From assembly GCA_003159055.1 (NCBI GenBank), contig PMLH01000214.1, positions 13,195 to 21,104 on the forward strand: a stretch of 7,910 nucleotides of DNA, in the 5' to 3' direction. Shown here piece after piece: positions 1-6,461 of this stretch. This stretch comes from Myxococcales bacterium (GTDB taxonomy: Bacteria; Myxococcota; Polyangia; Fen-1088). The notes beneath the pieces are model-generated. The model was not told where the DNA came from. It did no database searches and worked only from the letters and a program-made list of their open reading frames with translations. Each line of letters begins with the position of its first letter. Within the stretch, counting starts at the first letter, position 1. Both the position numbers and the translations under genes were made by a program.

Positions 1-3
1 GCT

Positions 4-20
4 GAACCCTCCCAGGGTTC
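4..20 (-). terminator. Hairpin just downstream of the pseudokinase gene (probable terminator)
   Basis: A perfect 7-bp inverted repeat (GAACCCT / AGGGTTC) with a 3-nt loop begins 5 nt after the TAG stop codon of the minus-strand pseudokinase gene. The short loop, stable stem and position suit a transcription terminator. The stretch where a U-run would sit is cut off by the window edge; only AGC is visible after the stem. It is therefore unresolved whether this is an intrinsic terminator or just a 3'-end-stabilising hairpin. Confidence 0.5.
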
Positions 21-25
21 CCATC

Positions 26-1744
26 CTAACGAAACGACATCGACCAGCTGGCGATCGTGTTCTTCCCCTTGTACTGGGGGAACCCGAACGACTGCATCTG
101 GTTCAAGACGCAAACCGACATCGCACCCGAGCGCTGACCGTTGACCTGCACGGCCCTGACCCTGCCGGAGGGTTGAACCACGAAGTCCATCTCGACGGTG
201 CGAACCCCCGATTGGATGACACACGGAACGATCTTCCGGTAGTTGGCGCGCATGACTCTGTCGACGGTTCCATCGTCGAGAATGGCATCGCCGCCATCCT
301 TGCTTACGTCGCCGTAGTCCATGGCATTGTTGAAGTCTTCCGCGCGCCCGGAGGGCCCGCCGCCGCCCGCCCGCCGCCTGCCAGCGCCGCCACCGCCAGC
401 CGCGTGCTTGGGCTGTGCAAACTCGACTTTGACGTCCTTGAGGAACTTGTCGACGTCTGCCTCACTGACACGTGAGGCGAGAACGTCGTTGACCTGCGGC
501 TTGCGCATCATGAGGAAGACAGCCAGTCCGCCCCCGACCACCAGAATCGCCAGACCTATGATGGCGACGGTCCAGCGGCCCTTTCGTCGCTCGGTGTGCT
601 CGTGCGCTTGCTCGGCGCGCGTTCGCCGCAGCGCCTCCAGCTTGCGCTCGACCACGCGCGTGAATTCGGCGAGTTGGGGATGCTCCTTGATCTTCTGCCG
701 ATCGCCCGAGTCGGCATCGACGATGAAGTGGTCGCCATTGAAGACACCCTTCTCCATCTGAGCCATGACCTGCGCGAGCGAGAACGGTCCGAAATCTAGG
801 TTGTCTTTCTGGATCAGCCAGCGTTCGTACTCTTCAGAAATTCGAACCGCATCCGAGACGCTAAACGATTTGCCCAGCGCCAGCCGCGGCGTGGCCAACG
901 CCTTGTCTTGCTTGCTGGGCGCAGTCCCGGCGAGCAGGGTGCCGACCGCGGCTATCAGCTGAGAGGGGCGCCCGAAGCGTGTCTCGGGCAGCGACGCCAA
1001 CCCACGGTCGATGATCTTGTCGATTCCCTTCGGCAGCTCGGCATTGACCTGTGTCGCAGGCCAGGGCGGCGCGCTGGGAGCGTGCCCGGTAACCAATTCA
1101 TAGAGTACGGCGGTGAGCGAAAAAACGTCTGCGGCAGGCGAGGGGGCTGAACCAGCCGCCACTTCTGGAGCAAGGTAGGGGCTCGCGGTCGCAAGGCCGG
1201 GAACGGCGTCGCTCGCCAGTGTTGGCACCCCCCGGGTCAGTCCAAGGTTCAGCACCTTGATACGACCCGCGCTGCTCAGCCGGATCGCGCCTGGGTGAAT
1301 GCCACCATGGCAGAGCCCCGGATACCCGGCCTCCAGCCCGTTGGCTGCGTGGCCGAGCAGAACGTGCGCGTGGGCCAGGCCGACGACCTGGTTCTGCGCA
1401 CGCCGAGACGCGATGATCTGCTTCAGCGTGGCTCCATCCGAGGCTTCATTGGCTACGTAGGCGCGGTCGCCCTCGTATCCCCACGCGATGAGCGTTGCGA
1501 TGTTCTTGTGAGTTACCTGGGCCGCGTGGGCCAAGTCGCCCTCGAGCACGGGCTTGGCAGCGACCGGGCAGGCGAACAGGCGCAGCAATACCTGCGCATT
1601 GTCCTTGGTGTCGAGGGCTTGGTAGACCTCGGTCCCCGCCTCTGCGCCGACAAAGGACTGAATCTGGAATCGGCCACCGACGACGGTTGCGCTCGGGAGT
1701 GGCTCGGTGGACCCTCTTACATCAAGTGATACTGCGTCGTTCAT
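26..1744 (-). CDS. Membrane-anchored pseudokinase with GYF_2-like segment and periplasmic AgmX/PglI-type C-terminal domain
   Basis: A 572-aa protein. Residues about 25-272 have a Ser/Thr-kinase fold: the APE motif is kept (192-194), as are Asp206 in DVFSL and Arg256. Every catalytic position I can align is lost. The VAIK lysine is Arg55, the alpha-C Glu is Asp70, HRD is HGG (146-148), the following Lys is His150, the Asn is Ala153, and DFG is NLG (166-168). The glycine loop keeps only Gly33. It should therefore be a pseudokinase acting as a scaffold or sensor. Residues about 303-361 resemble a GYF_2 domain (Trp309, Gly319-Pro320). A basic RRKGR run precedes one membrane helix (391-413), which places the kinase part in the cytoplasm. 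A Gly/Arg-rich linker (449-468) leads to a TonB-like tail (about 493-572) with Cys508 and Cys545, a possible disulfide. The ATG start has no Shine-Dalgarno sequence. The gene follows the PilZ gene on the same strand. Its partner and role are unknown. Confidence 0.85.
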   Translation of the reverse strand: MNDAVSLDVRGSTEPLPSATVVGGRFQIQSFVGAEAGTEVYQALDTKDNAQVLLRLFACPVAAKPVLEGDLAHAAQVTHKNIATLIAWGYEGDRAYVANEASDGATLKQIIASRRAQNQVVGLAHAHVLLGHAANGLEAGYPGLCHGGIHPGAIRLSSAGRIKVLNLGLTRGVPTLASDAVPGLATASPYLAPEVAAGSAPSPAADVFSLTAVLYELVTGHAPSAPPWPATQVNAELPKGIDKIIDRGLASLPETRFGRPSQLIAAVGTLLAGTAPSKQDKALATPRLALGKSFSVSDAVRISEEYERWLIQKDNLDFGPFSLAQVMAQMEKGVFNGDHFIVDADSGDRQKIKEHPQLAEFTRVVERKLEALRRTRAEQAHEHTERRKGRWTVAIIGLAILVVGGGLAVFLMMRKPQVNDVLASRVSEADVDKFLKDVKVEFAQPKHAAGGGGAGRRRAGGGGPSGRAEDFNNAMDYGDVSKDGGDAILDDGTVDRVMRANYRKIVPCVIQSGVRTVEMDFVVQPSGRVRAVQVNGQRSGAMSVCVLNQMQSFGFPQYKGKNTIASWSMSFR

Positions 1745-1758
1745 CAGAAGCGGCGTGC

Positions 1759-1764
1759 ATTATA
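1759..1764 (-). promoter_or_regulatory. Perfect -10 box (TATAAT) immediately upstream of the pseudokinase start
   Basis: The minus strand reads TATAAT exactly, ending 14 nt before the ATG of the pseudokinase gene. Transcription would start about 7-8 nt before the ATG, giving an almost leaderless mRNA, which fits the absence of any purine-rich ribosome binding site there. No good -35 hexamer is present at 16-18 nt. The closest match is TGGCCA with a 19-nt spacer (positions 1784-1789). It lies in the 53-bp gap after the PilZ gene and would let the pseudokinase be expressed separately. This is a prediction from sequence only. Confidence 0.4.
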
Positions 1765-1797
1765 GGCCGGTCGCGTACCCGCTTGGCCAGAAAAACC

Positions 1798-2418
1798 TTA
1801 CGACAGTTTGAAACGACGGACCAGCTCGCGCAAGCGACGCGAACCGCCACCCTCACGAAACATGAACTTGACGCCGGTCTGGGTTGGCCCCGCGTGGTAG
1901 AGCACGCGGCCCGAAATCGACATGGGCGCAACCCCGCCTGGCGGAACGATTTCCACAATCACGTCGGTGCCTATCGGCGGCTGGGTGCGCGCAGCAAATA
2001 GCCCGCCGCTCACGCTGATTTCGCGCAGCTCGGCTTCGATCCCCGAAGGGTCGTTGCCGACACGAACCCTAACACCGAGCCCAACCGGAATTCTCGTGTG
2101 TTTGCGCCTTGGTGTGGATAGGCGTGTGCCCATCAGGGTTTGCAAGACGAAATCGCGCTTGCTCGCTTCCTCCGGAGCAAAGCGCACCAACGCACCGGCG
2201 CGAACGCGCAGCCGCGGCAAGGCGGGGCGCCAGGACATGACGATTCCACGCACCAGCACCTTGTTTGGCAACCCTTTGCACGCGATCTCCACCACGACTG
2301 ACGTTTCCGAAGCCAGCTGGGTGGTGGTTGGGCAGAACAACACACCGTCGGGATGGTCAGTCGTGTAGTGGTTACGGAAATCTTCGGCGCTTCGACAGCG
2401 AACTCGGAGAATATTCAA
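1798..2418 (-). CDS. PilZ-domain protein with a second, non-canonical N-terminal barrel
   Basis: A 206-aa soluble protein with no signal peptide or membrane segment. The C-terminal half (about 103-206) is a PilZ domain, the c-di-GMP-binding fold. It has the RxxxR element (Arg105 to Arg109), the second motif as E-I-S-V-S-G (133-138) where the first residue is usually Asp or Asn, and a GVKF strand at 182-185. The N-terminal half (about 2-98) looks like another beta-barrel of the same general kind without the ligand motifs, an arrangement I associate with myxobacterial PilZ paralogues. The start is TTG. It is supported by a purine-rich AGGGAG-containing stretch just upstream, and no better in-frame start is visible before the conserved N-terminal segment. 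The gene lies upstream of and co-directional with the pseudokinase, so a shared signalling role is possible. The domain call is firm. Ligand binding is uncertain because of the Glu133 substitution, and the output is unknown. Confidence 0.85.
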   Translation of the reverse strand: MNILRVRCRSAEDFRNHYTTDHPDGVLFCPTTTQLASETSVVVEIACKGLPNKVLVRGIVMSWRPALPRLRVRAGALVRFAPEEASKRDFVLQTLMGTRLSTPRRKHTRIPVGLGVRVRVGNDPSGIEAELREISVSGGLFAARTQPPIGTDVIVEIVPPGGVAPMSISGRVLYHAGPTQTGVKFMFREGGGSRRLRELVRRFKLS

Positions 2419-2499
2419 AATCTCCCTCTCTCCCGGGTAACGGCGCTACGTTGTGGCTTGACAGCTCTGTTCGTACTAGCTTCGTCCGAGCCGTTCCCC
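2419..2499. promoter_or_regulatory. Divergent intergenic spacer between the PilZ gene and the aminotransferase gene
   Basis: These 81 bp separate two genes read outward, so promoters for both must lie here or inside the opposite gene. On the plus strand a perfect -35 hexamer TTGACA is at 2458-2463, but at a 17-nt spacing the -10 position reads TTCGTC, a poor match. On the minus strand the purine run at 2422-2434 serves as the ribosome binding site of the PilZ gene, and no convincing -10 box is seen. The aminotransferase has no clear Shine-Dalgarno sequence before its ATG. Confidence 0.35.
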
Positions 2500-3369
2500 A
2501 TGTCAATCTGTGTCTATATCGATGGGCAGGTGCGCGACCCGCAACGGGCCACGGTCTCCGTGTTCGACCGAGGCTTCCTCTTTGGCGACAGCGTGTACGA
2601 GACCGTTGCGTACCAGGGTGGCCACGTGCATTTTCTGTCTGAGCATCTCGACCGATTGGAGAGGTCGGCGAGAAGTCTCTACCTGGACCCGCCCGTGCGT
2701 TCTCTTGTGGTGGAGGCCATTCGTGCGACGGTCGCGGCATCTGCCGAGGACGAGGCGCGCGTCCGTGTCATCGTCACCCGAGGTGTTGGCCCGGTCGATA
2801 TCGACCCGGCGACCGCCACCACGCCCCAACTGATCGTGATCGTCCAGCCGCTCGGTGCGCCGAGTGCCGAGATGATCGCCTCGGGCATCGCAGTCGAAGT
2901 GGTCAACCTCTCACGCGGGGCATCTGGAAGCCTCGACCCTGCGATCAAGTCAGGCAATTATCTTAGCAGCGTTTTGGCGATCGCTGAGGCGCGTCACCGG
3001 CGTCCAGGGGCGGGCGAAGCAATCCTGTGCACCGGCAACGGCGGCATCGCCGAAGGGGCGACGAGCAACGTCTTTCTCGTCCAGGGCGGCGTGCTCGTTA
3101 CGCCGGGGCTTGAGGCTGGCATTCTCGAGGGGGTCACGCGCGGAAAGGTGCTGGGCCTCGCGCGGGGCGCGGACATCGCGATCCGCGAACCCGGATTCGT
3201 TGCTCCGCGGGAACTTCTTTTCGCGGACGAGGTCTTTCTTACCAGTGCGGTTCGTGGGATTTTGCCGGTCACGAGGGTCGATGGTAGGCCCGTCGGGGAC
3301 GGCAAGCCCGGCCCCGTCACGCTCCAGCTTTTGGCGTGCTACCGGCGTCTCATCAGCGAGGACACATGA
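2500..3369 (+). CDS. PLP-dependent class IV aminotransferase (IlvE / D-amino acid transaminase / PabC fold)
   Basis: A 289-aa cytoplasmic enzyme of normal family length. It carries the class IV landmarks: DRGFLFGDSVYET near the N-terminus (23-35), the Schiff-base lysine Lys150 in IKSGNYL, the cofactor-nitrogen-binding Glu185 in AEGATSNVF with the phosphate-binding Thr188-Ser189, and a second phosphate loop at Thr248-Ser249. The family includes branched-chain aminotransferase, D-amino acid transaminase and aminodeoxychorismate lyase. The VTRGVGP-x-DID segment looks closer to the branched-chain type, while TSNVF is also common in the other two, so substrate is left open. The ATG at 2500 is chosen because the conserved domain begins with it. 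The reading frame stays open 147 nt further upstream, but that part overlaps the divergent PilZ gene and shows no family similarity. The gene is translationally coupled to the next one by a 4-nt overlap. Confidence 0.92.
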   Translation: MSICVYIDGQVRDPQRATVSVFDRGFLFGDSVYETVAYQGGHVHFLSEHLDRLERSARSLYLDPPVRSLVVEAIRATVAASAEDEARVRVIVTRGVGPVDIDPATATTPQLIVIVQPLGAPSAEMIASGIAVEVVNLSRGASGSLDPAIKSGNYLSSVLAIAEARHRRPGAGEAILCTGNGGIAEGATSNVFLVQGGVLVTPGLEAGILEGVTRGKVLGLARGADIAIREPGFVAPRELLFADEVFLTSAVRGILPVTRVDGRPVGDGKPGPVTLQLLACYRRLISEDT

Positions 3370-3587
3370 ACATTGCCGCGATTGCTCACCGATTCTTCCT
3401 GTTTGGCGGGGCGATTCTCGTCGCGATCGCGCTCTTGCAGCTGCGGCTTCGCCGGCGCGCGCCGGATAGGACGTCGAGGCTCGCCTTGGTTGACGCAACC
3501 GTGGTGAGGGTCGTACTGTTCGCGGCCGTCGGGATCCTGGCCATTCTGGTCGGGGCAGGCGTGATTCCCATGACCAAGATCCGGTAG
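3366..3587 (+). CDS. Small two-helix membrane protein, unknown function
   Basis: A 73-aa protein beginning with ATG inside the ATGA that also ends the aminotransferase gene. This 4-nt overlap implies translational coupling and supports the start. An in-frame ATG 30 nt earlier lies inside the aminotransferase and is less likely. Two hydrophobic segments (about 6-26 and 45-67) flank a strongly basic loop (27-38, six Arg). By the positive-inside rule this predicts a hairpin with a cytoplasmic loop and both ends outside. No catalytic motif or named family is recognised. It could be a minor membrane accessory protein. Its reality is supported by the overlap and the clean hydrophobic pattern, but not by a known homologue. 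Confidence 0.65.
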   Translation: MNIAAIAHRFFLFGGAILVAIALLQLRLRRRAPDRTSRLALVDATVVRVVLFAAVGILAILVGAGVIPMTKIR

Positions 3588-3591
3588 ATCA

Positions 3592-3620
3592 TTGAATCGA
3601 AACGTCAGTTCCGCTAGAAC
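3592..3620 (+). promoter_or_regulatory. Predicted sigma-70-type promoter for the purB operon
   Basis: TTGAAT (3592-3597) and TAGAAC (3615-3620) are separated by exactly 17 nt, each matching the consensus hexamer at 4 of 6 positions. They sit in the 102-bp gap between the small membrane gene and purB, and would give a leader of about 60 nt. No terminator hairpin is evident between the upstream gene and this site, so read-through from the aminotransferase transcript is also possible. No PurR-like operator or riboswitch fold was recognised in the leader. Confidence 0.4.
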
Positions 3621-3689
3621 CACGCCTCCGCAAAAACGTGCCTTGGCGTACTTCGAGAACCCAACGCGACCCCCCAGCGCGGAAGTCCC

Positions 3690-5015
3690 ATGATTGACAG
3701 ATACACACGGCCGATTCTCGCCCAACTATGGTCCGATGCGCGTCGCTACGAAACCTGGCTGAAGGTCGAGCTTGCGGCATGCCAGGCCATGGAGGAAGCC
3801 TCGATGGTTCCGCCCGGCACCGCAGCGGATGTTCGGGCGAAGGCCGAGGGGAAATTGGATGCCAAGCGCATCCTGGAGCACGAGGAGCGAACCCGGCACG
3901 ACGTGATCGCTTTTCTGACTCATGTGGAGGAGCTAGCCGGCGCGAATGCCCGATGGTTGCACCTCGGCATGACGTCGTCGGACGTGCTCGATGCTTCTTT
4001 CGCGATTTTGTTGCGCGAGGCCGCCGACGCCATTCTTGACGGTGTCGACCAACTGCGCGTGGCGCTGGCCCGCAAGGCGGACGAGCATCGCGAGACTTTG
4101 ATGATCGGCCGTTCGCACGGGATTCACGCCGAGCCGATCGTCGCAGGTCTCGTGTTCGCGGGTTTCTACGCCGAGGTCGGCCGCGCTCGCCGGGCATTGC
4201 TGGCTGCGCGTGATGAGGTTTCGGTCGGGAAGATCGCCGGCGCGGTCGGTACTTACGCGAACCTGACTCCGGAGCTCGAAAGCCGAGCGCTCAGCTCGCT
4301 GGGACTGCGGCCCGAGGTTGTTCCCACGCAGATCGTGGCGCGTGACCGGCACGCGGGGTTCTTCGCAGCGCTGGCGCGCCTCGGGACCGCGGTCGAGCGG
4401 ATCGCGATCACAGTTCGCCACTGGCAGCGTACCGAGGTCGGCGAGGCGAGCGAAGCCTTCGGCAAGGGCCAGAAGGGCTCTTCGGCCATGCCGCACAAGA
4501 AGAATCCGATTCTCTCGGAAAACCTGTGTGGGTTGTCGCGCCTGCTGCGTGCGTACGCCGACTCCGCGTTCGAAAACGTCGCGCTTTGGCATGAGCGCGA
4601 CATCTCGCACTCGTCGGTGGAACGGGTGATCGGTCCCGACGCCACGGGCATTGCGGATTTCATGGTTCGTCGTGCGGCGGGGTTGGTCGACGGCCTGGTC
4701 GTGTTCCCCGAGCGCATGAAGCGAAACCTTGAGCACACCGGCGGTCTCTACTTCAGCGAGGGCGTGATGCTGGCGTTGGTGCGCACCGGACTGCCGCGGC
4801 AGACCGCCTACGAGATGGTGCAGAAGCACGCCTTGGCTGCGTCCGCCGAGCTGGGAACGGGTGCGCCACCCAGCTTCCGAGCGCGCCTTGGCGCCGATCT
4901 GGAAATCGCGGCACGCCTGTCGGCAGCCGATCTCGACCAAGCATTCAATTTGCAACATCACCTGCGTTGGAGCAAAACGATCATCGATCGTGCGCTCCGT
5001 GACGAAGAGACGTGA
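3690..5015 (+). CDS. purB: Adenylosuccinate lyase
   Basis: A 441-aa homotetrameric cytoplasmic enzyme of the fumarase/aspartase superfamily. It removes fumarate from SAICAR to give AICAR, and from adenylosuccinate to give AMP. All three conserved regions are present: MTSSDVLD (94-101), RSHGIHAEP with the catalytic-region His143 (141-149), and the flexible signature loop [11 protein letters not shown] (263-273) holding the catalytic serine (Ser264/Ser265). The length is close to the short Bacillus-type form (about 430 aa). The start ATG is preceded by GGAAG (3681-3685) with a rather short 4-nt spacer, and the protein begins directly with the family's N-terminal helix. It is the first gene of the purB-purC-dut-argB run. 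Its neighbour purC makes SAICAR, so the two encode consecutive purine steps. Confidence 0.97.
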   Translation: MIDRYTRPILAQLWSDARRYETWLKVELAACQAMEEASMVPPGTAADVRAKAEGKLDAKRILEHEERTRHDVIAFLTHVEELAGANARWLHLGMTSSDVLDASFAILLREAADAILDGVDQLRVALARKADEHRETLMIGRSHGIHAEPIVAGLVFAGFYAEVGRARRALLAARDEVSVGKIAGAVGTYANLTPELESRALSSLGLRPEVVPTQIVARDRHAGFFAALARLGTAVERIAITVRHWQRTEVGEASEAFGKGQKGSSAMPHKKNPILSENLCGLSRLLRAYADSAFENVALWHERDISHSSVERVIGPDATGIADFMVRRAAGLVDGLVVFPERMKRNLEHTGGLYFSEGVMLALVRTGLPRQTAYEMVQKHALAASAELGTGAPPSFRARLGADLEIAARLSAADLDQAFNLQHHLRWSKTIIDRALRDEET

Positions 5016-5033
5016 GCACGAGGGAGCGACGCA

Positions 5034-5993
5034 ATGATTTCAGACGACCTGATTAGAGCCCAGCTTGCGAAGACCTTGGAGTCGACCGACTTTCCTACGC
5101 TTGGAGACAAGTACGCTGGCAAGGTCCGTGATTGCTACACCAAGGACAACCGACGCACCATCGTGGTCACGGACCGCATCAGCGCCTTCGACGTCGTGCT
5201 GGGGACCATTCCTTTCAAGGGCCAGGTGCTCAACCAGATCGCCGCCTACTGGTTCGACGTCACCAAGCATCTGGCATCGAACCACGTCCTGGAGGTGCCG
5301 GATCCGACGGTGATGATCGCGACCGAATGCGAGCTGATTCCCGTCGAATTCGTCATGCGCTCGTACGTGACCGGCGTGACCACCACGTCGATCTGGCACC
5401 ACTACTCGAAAGGCGTGCGGCGCTTCTGTGGGCACGATCTGCCCGAGGGCATGCGCAAGAACCAGAAGCTCGACAGGCCCATTCTCACGCCGTCGACCAA
5501 GGCGGCAAAGGGCGGGCACGACGAGTCGGTTTCGCGCGATGATGTTTTGGCCACCGGCGCGCTGACGCCGGCCGACTTCGACCGGGCCGCCGAAATGTGC
5601 GCGCGCGTGTTTGCGTTCGGCCAGAGCCTGGCTTCGCAGCGCGGGCTCATCCTGGTCGACACCAAGTACGAAATCGGGCGTCGGCGCGACGGCAGCCTGT
5701 GCTTCGTCGACGAAGTTCACACGCCGGACAGCTCACGCTACTGGTATGCGGACGACTATCAAGCCCGCTTCGAGCGCGGCGAAGAGCCGCGCGGGCTCGA
5801 CAAGGAATACGTTCGCCACAAGCTGGCCGCGCAGGGGTACACCGGCGATGGCGCCCCGCCGCCCTTGTCCGACGAGATTCGCTGCGAGGCTGCGCGTCGC
5901 TACGTGGCGCTGTACGAGCTGGTCACGGGCCGCGAATTCGTGCCCGATTTCGACGAACCCATGGCGCGCATCCGCAAGAATCTGAACTTCTGA
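5034..5993 (+). CDS. purC: Phosphoribosylaminoimidazole-succinocarboxamide (SAICAR) synthetase
   Basis: A 319-aa cytoplasmic enzyme that joins CAIR and aspartate using ATP to give SAICAR, the substrate of the adjacent purB product. Visible landmarks are the nucleotide-binding GKVRDCY (29-35), the TDRISAFD motif (46-53), and the two family signatures LVDTKYEIG (207-215) and [13 protein letters not shown] (225-237). It is longer than the compact bacterial form of about 240 aa and resembles the form of about 300 aa also found in yeast. The extra length is C-terminal, after the second signature. The ATG has a good Shine-Dalgarno sequence, AGGGAG (5021-5026), with a 7-nt spacer, and lies 18 bp after the purB stop. 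The catalytic elements look complete. Confidence 0.97.
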   Translation: MISDDLIRAQLAKTLESTDFPTLGDKYAGKVRDCYTKDNRRTIVVTDRISAFDVVLGTIPFKGQVLNQIAAYWFDVTKHLASNHVLEVPDPTVMIATECELIPVEFVMRSYVTGVTTTSIWHHYSKGVRRFCGHDLPEGMRKNQKLDRPILTPSTKAAKGGHDESVSRDDVLATGALTPADFDRAAEMCARVFAFGQSLASQRGLILVDTKYEIGRRRDGSLCFVDEVHTPDSSRYWYADDYQARFERGEEPRGLDKEYVRHKLAAQGYTGDGAPPPLSDEIRCEAARRYVALYELVTGREFVPDFDEPMARIRKNLNF

Positions 5994-5995
5994 CC

Positions 5996-6439
5996 GTGGC
6001 CCTGTCGCCCAATCTTCGTTTTCGTCGCGTGCGCGCGGGAGCGATCCTGCCTCGCTACATGACCGAGGGCGCGGCGGGGATGGACCTTTCTTCCGCCGCC
6101 GACGGGCCGATCACGCTGGCGCCCGGGCAGCGTGTCGGTGTCCCAACCGGGTGGAACATGGAGCTTCCGCCGGGCTTCGAGGCGCAGGTACGGCCTCGAT
6201 CGGGGCTTTCGCTTCGCCACGGCATCACGGTGGTGAACGCTCCCGGCACCATCGACAGCGACTACCGCGGTGAGCTCATCGTATTGCTGGTGAACCTCGG
6301 CCAGGCGCCGTACACCATCGCACCCGGCGATCGCGTGGCGCAGATGGTGATTGCACCGGTTGCGCGCGCCACTGTCGAGGAAGTCACAGAGCTGTCAGAG
6401 ACTGCCCGAGGCGTGGGCGGCTTTGGTCACACAGGATGA
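5996..6439 (+). CDS. dut: Deoxyuridine 5'-triphosphate nucleotidohydrolase (dUTPase)
   Basis: A 147-aa trimeric dUTPase that hydrolyses dUTP to dUMP and pyrophosphate, keeping uracil out of DNA and supplying dUMP for thymidylate synthesis. All five family motifs are present in order: AGMDL (27-31), RPRSGL (66-71), GTIDSDYRG (84-92) with catalytic Asp87 and uracil-contacting Tyr90, GDRVAQMV (111-118), and the C-terminal P-loop-like [10 protein letters not shown] (138-147). The chosen start is GTG, 2 bp after the purC stop. It gives the usual family length and an N-terminus matching the family. The frame is open far upstream, but that part runs inside purC and is Arg-rich nonsense. No Shine-Dalgarno sequence stands before the GTG, so translation probably depends on coupling to purC. 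Confidence 0.96.
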   Translation: MALSPNLRFRRVRAGAILPRYMTEGAAGMDLSSAADGPITLAPGQRVGVPTGWNMELPPGFEAQVRPRSGLSLRHGITVVNAPGTIDSDYRGELIVLLVNLGQAPYTIAPGDRVAQMVIAPVARATVEEVTELSETARGVGGFGHTG

Positions 6440-6461
6440 TTGACTGCGCAGGACATTTGCC

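Noticed and set aside
345..410. Low-complexity GC-only stretch that looks like a DNA repeat
   Set aside because: It encodes the Gly/Arg-rich linker of the pseudokinase, and no regular repeat unit is present.
173..761. Plus-strand open frames opposite the 3' part of the pseudokinase gene
   Set aside because: Pro/Ala/Arg-rich shadow frames caused by the Gly/Arg-rich linker region; no domain is visible.
1765..1788. Possible small hairpin in the gap between the PilZ and pseudokinase genes
   Set aside because: The stem is only GGCC/GGCC plus GGT/ACC across a 5-nt bulge and has no T-run in the right place; too weak to call a terminator or attenuator.
2353..2499. In-frame upstream extension of the aminotransferase
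   Set aside because: It overlaps the start of the divergent PilZ gene, and the class IV domain begins right at the ATG at 2500.
3933..4961. Long open frame (342 codons) antisense to purB
   Set aside because: It lies opposite a purB with all motifs intact, its translation is Arg/His/Gln-rich with no recognisable domain, and such antisense frames are expected in GC-rich DNA.
5597..5995. In-frame upstream extension of dut inside purC
   Set aside because: The extension is Arg-rich, fully overlaps purC and is not part of any dUTPase. The GTG at 5996 gives the normal family length.
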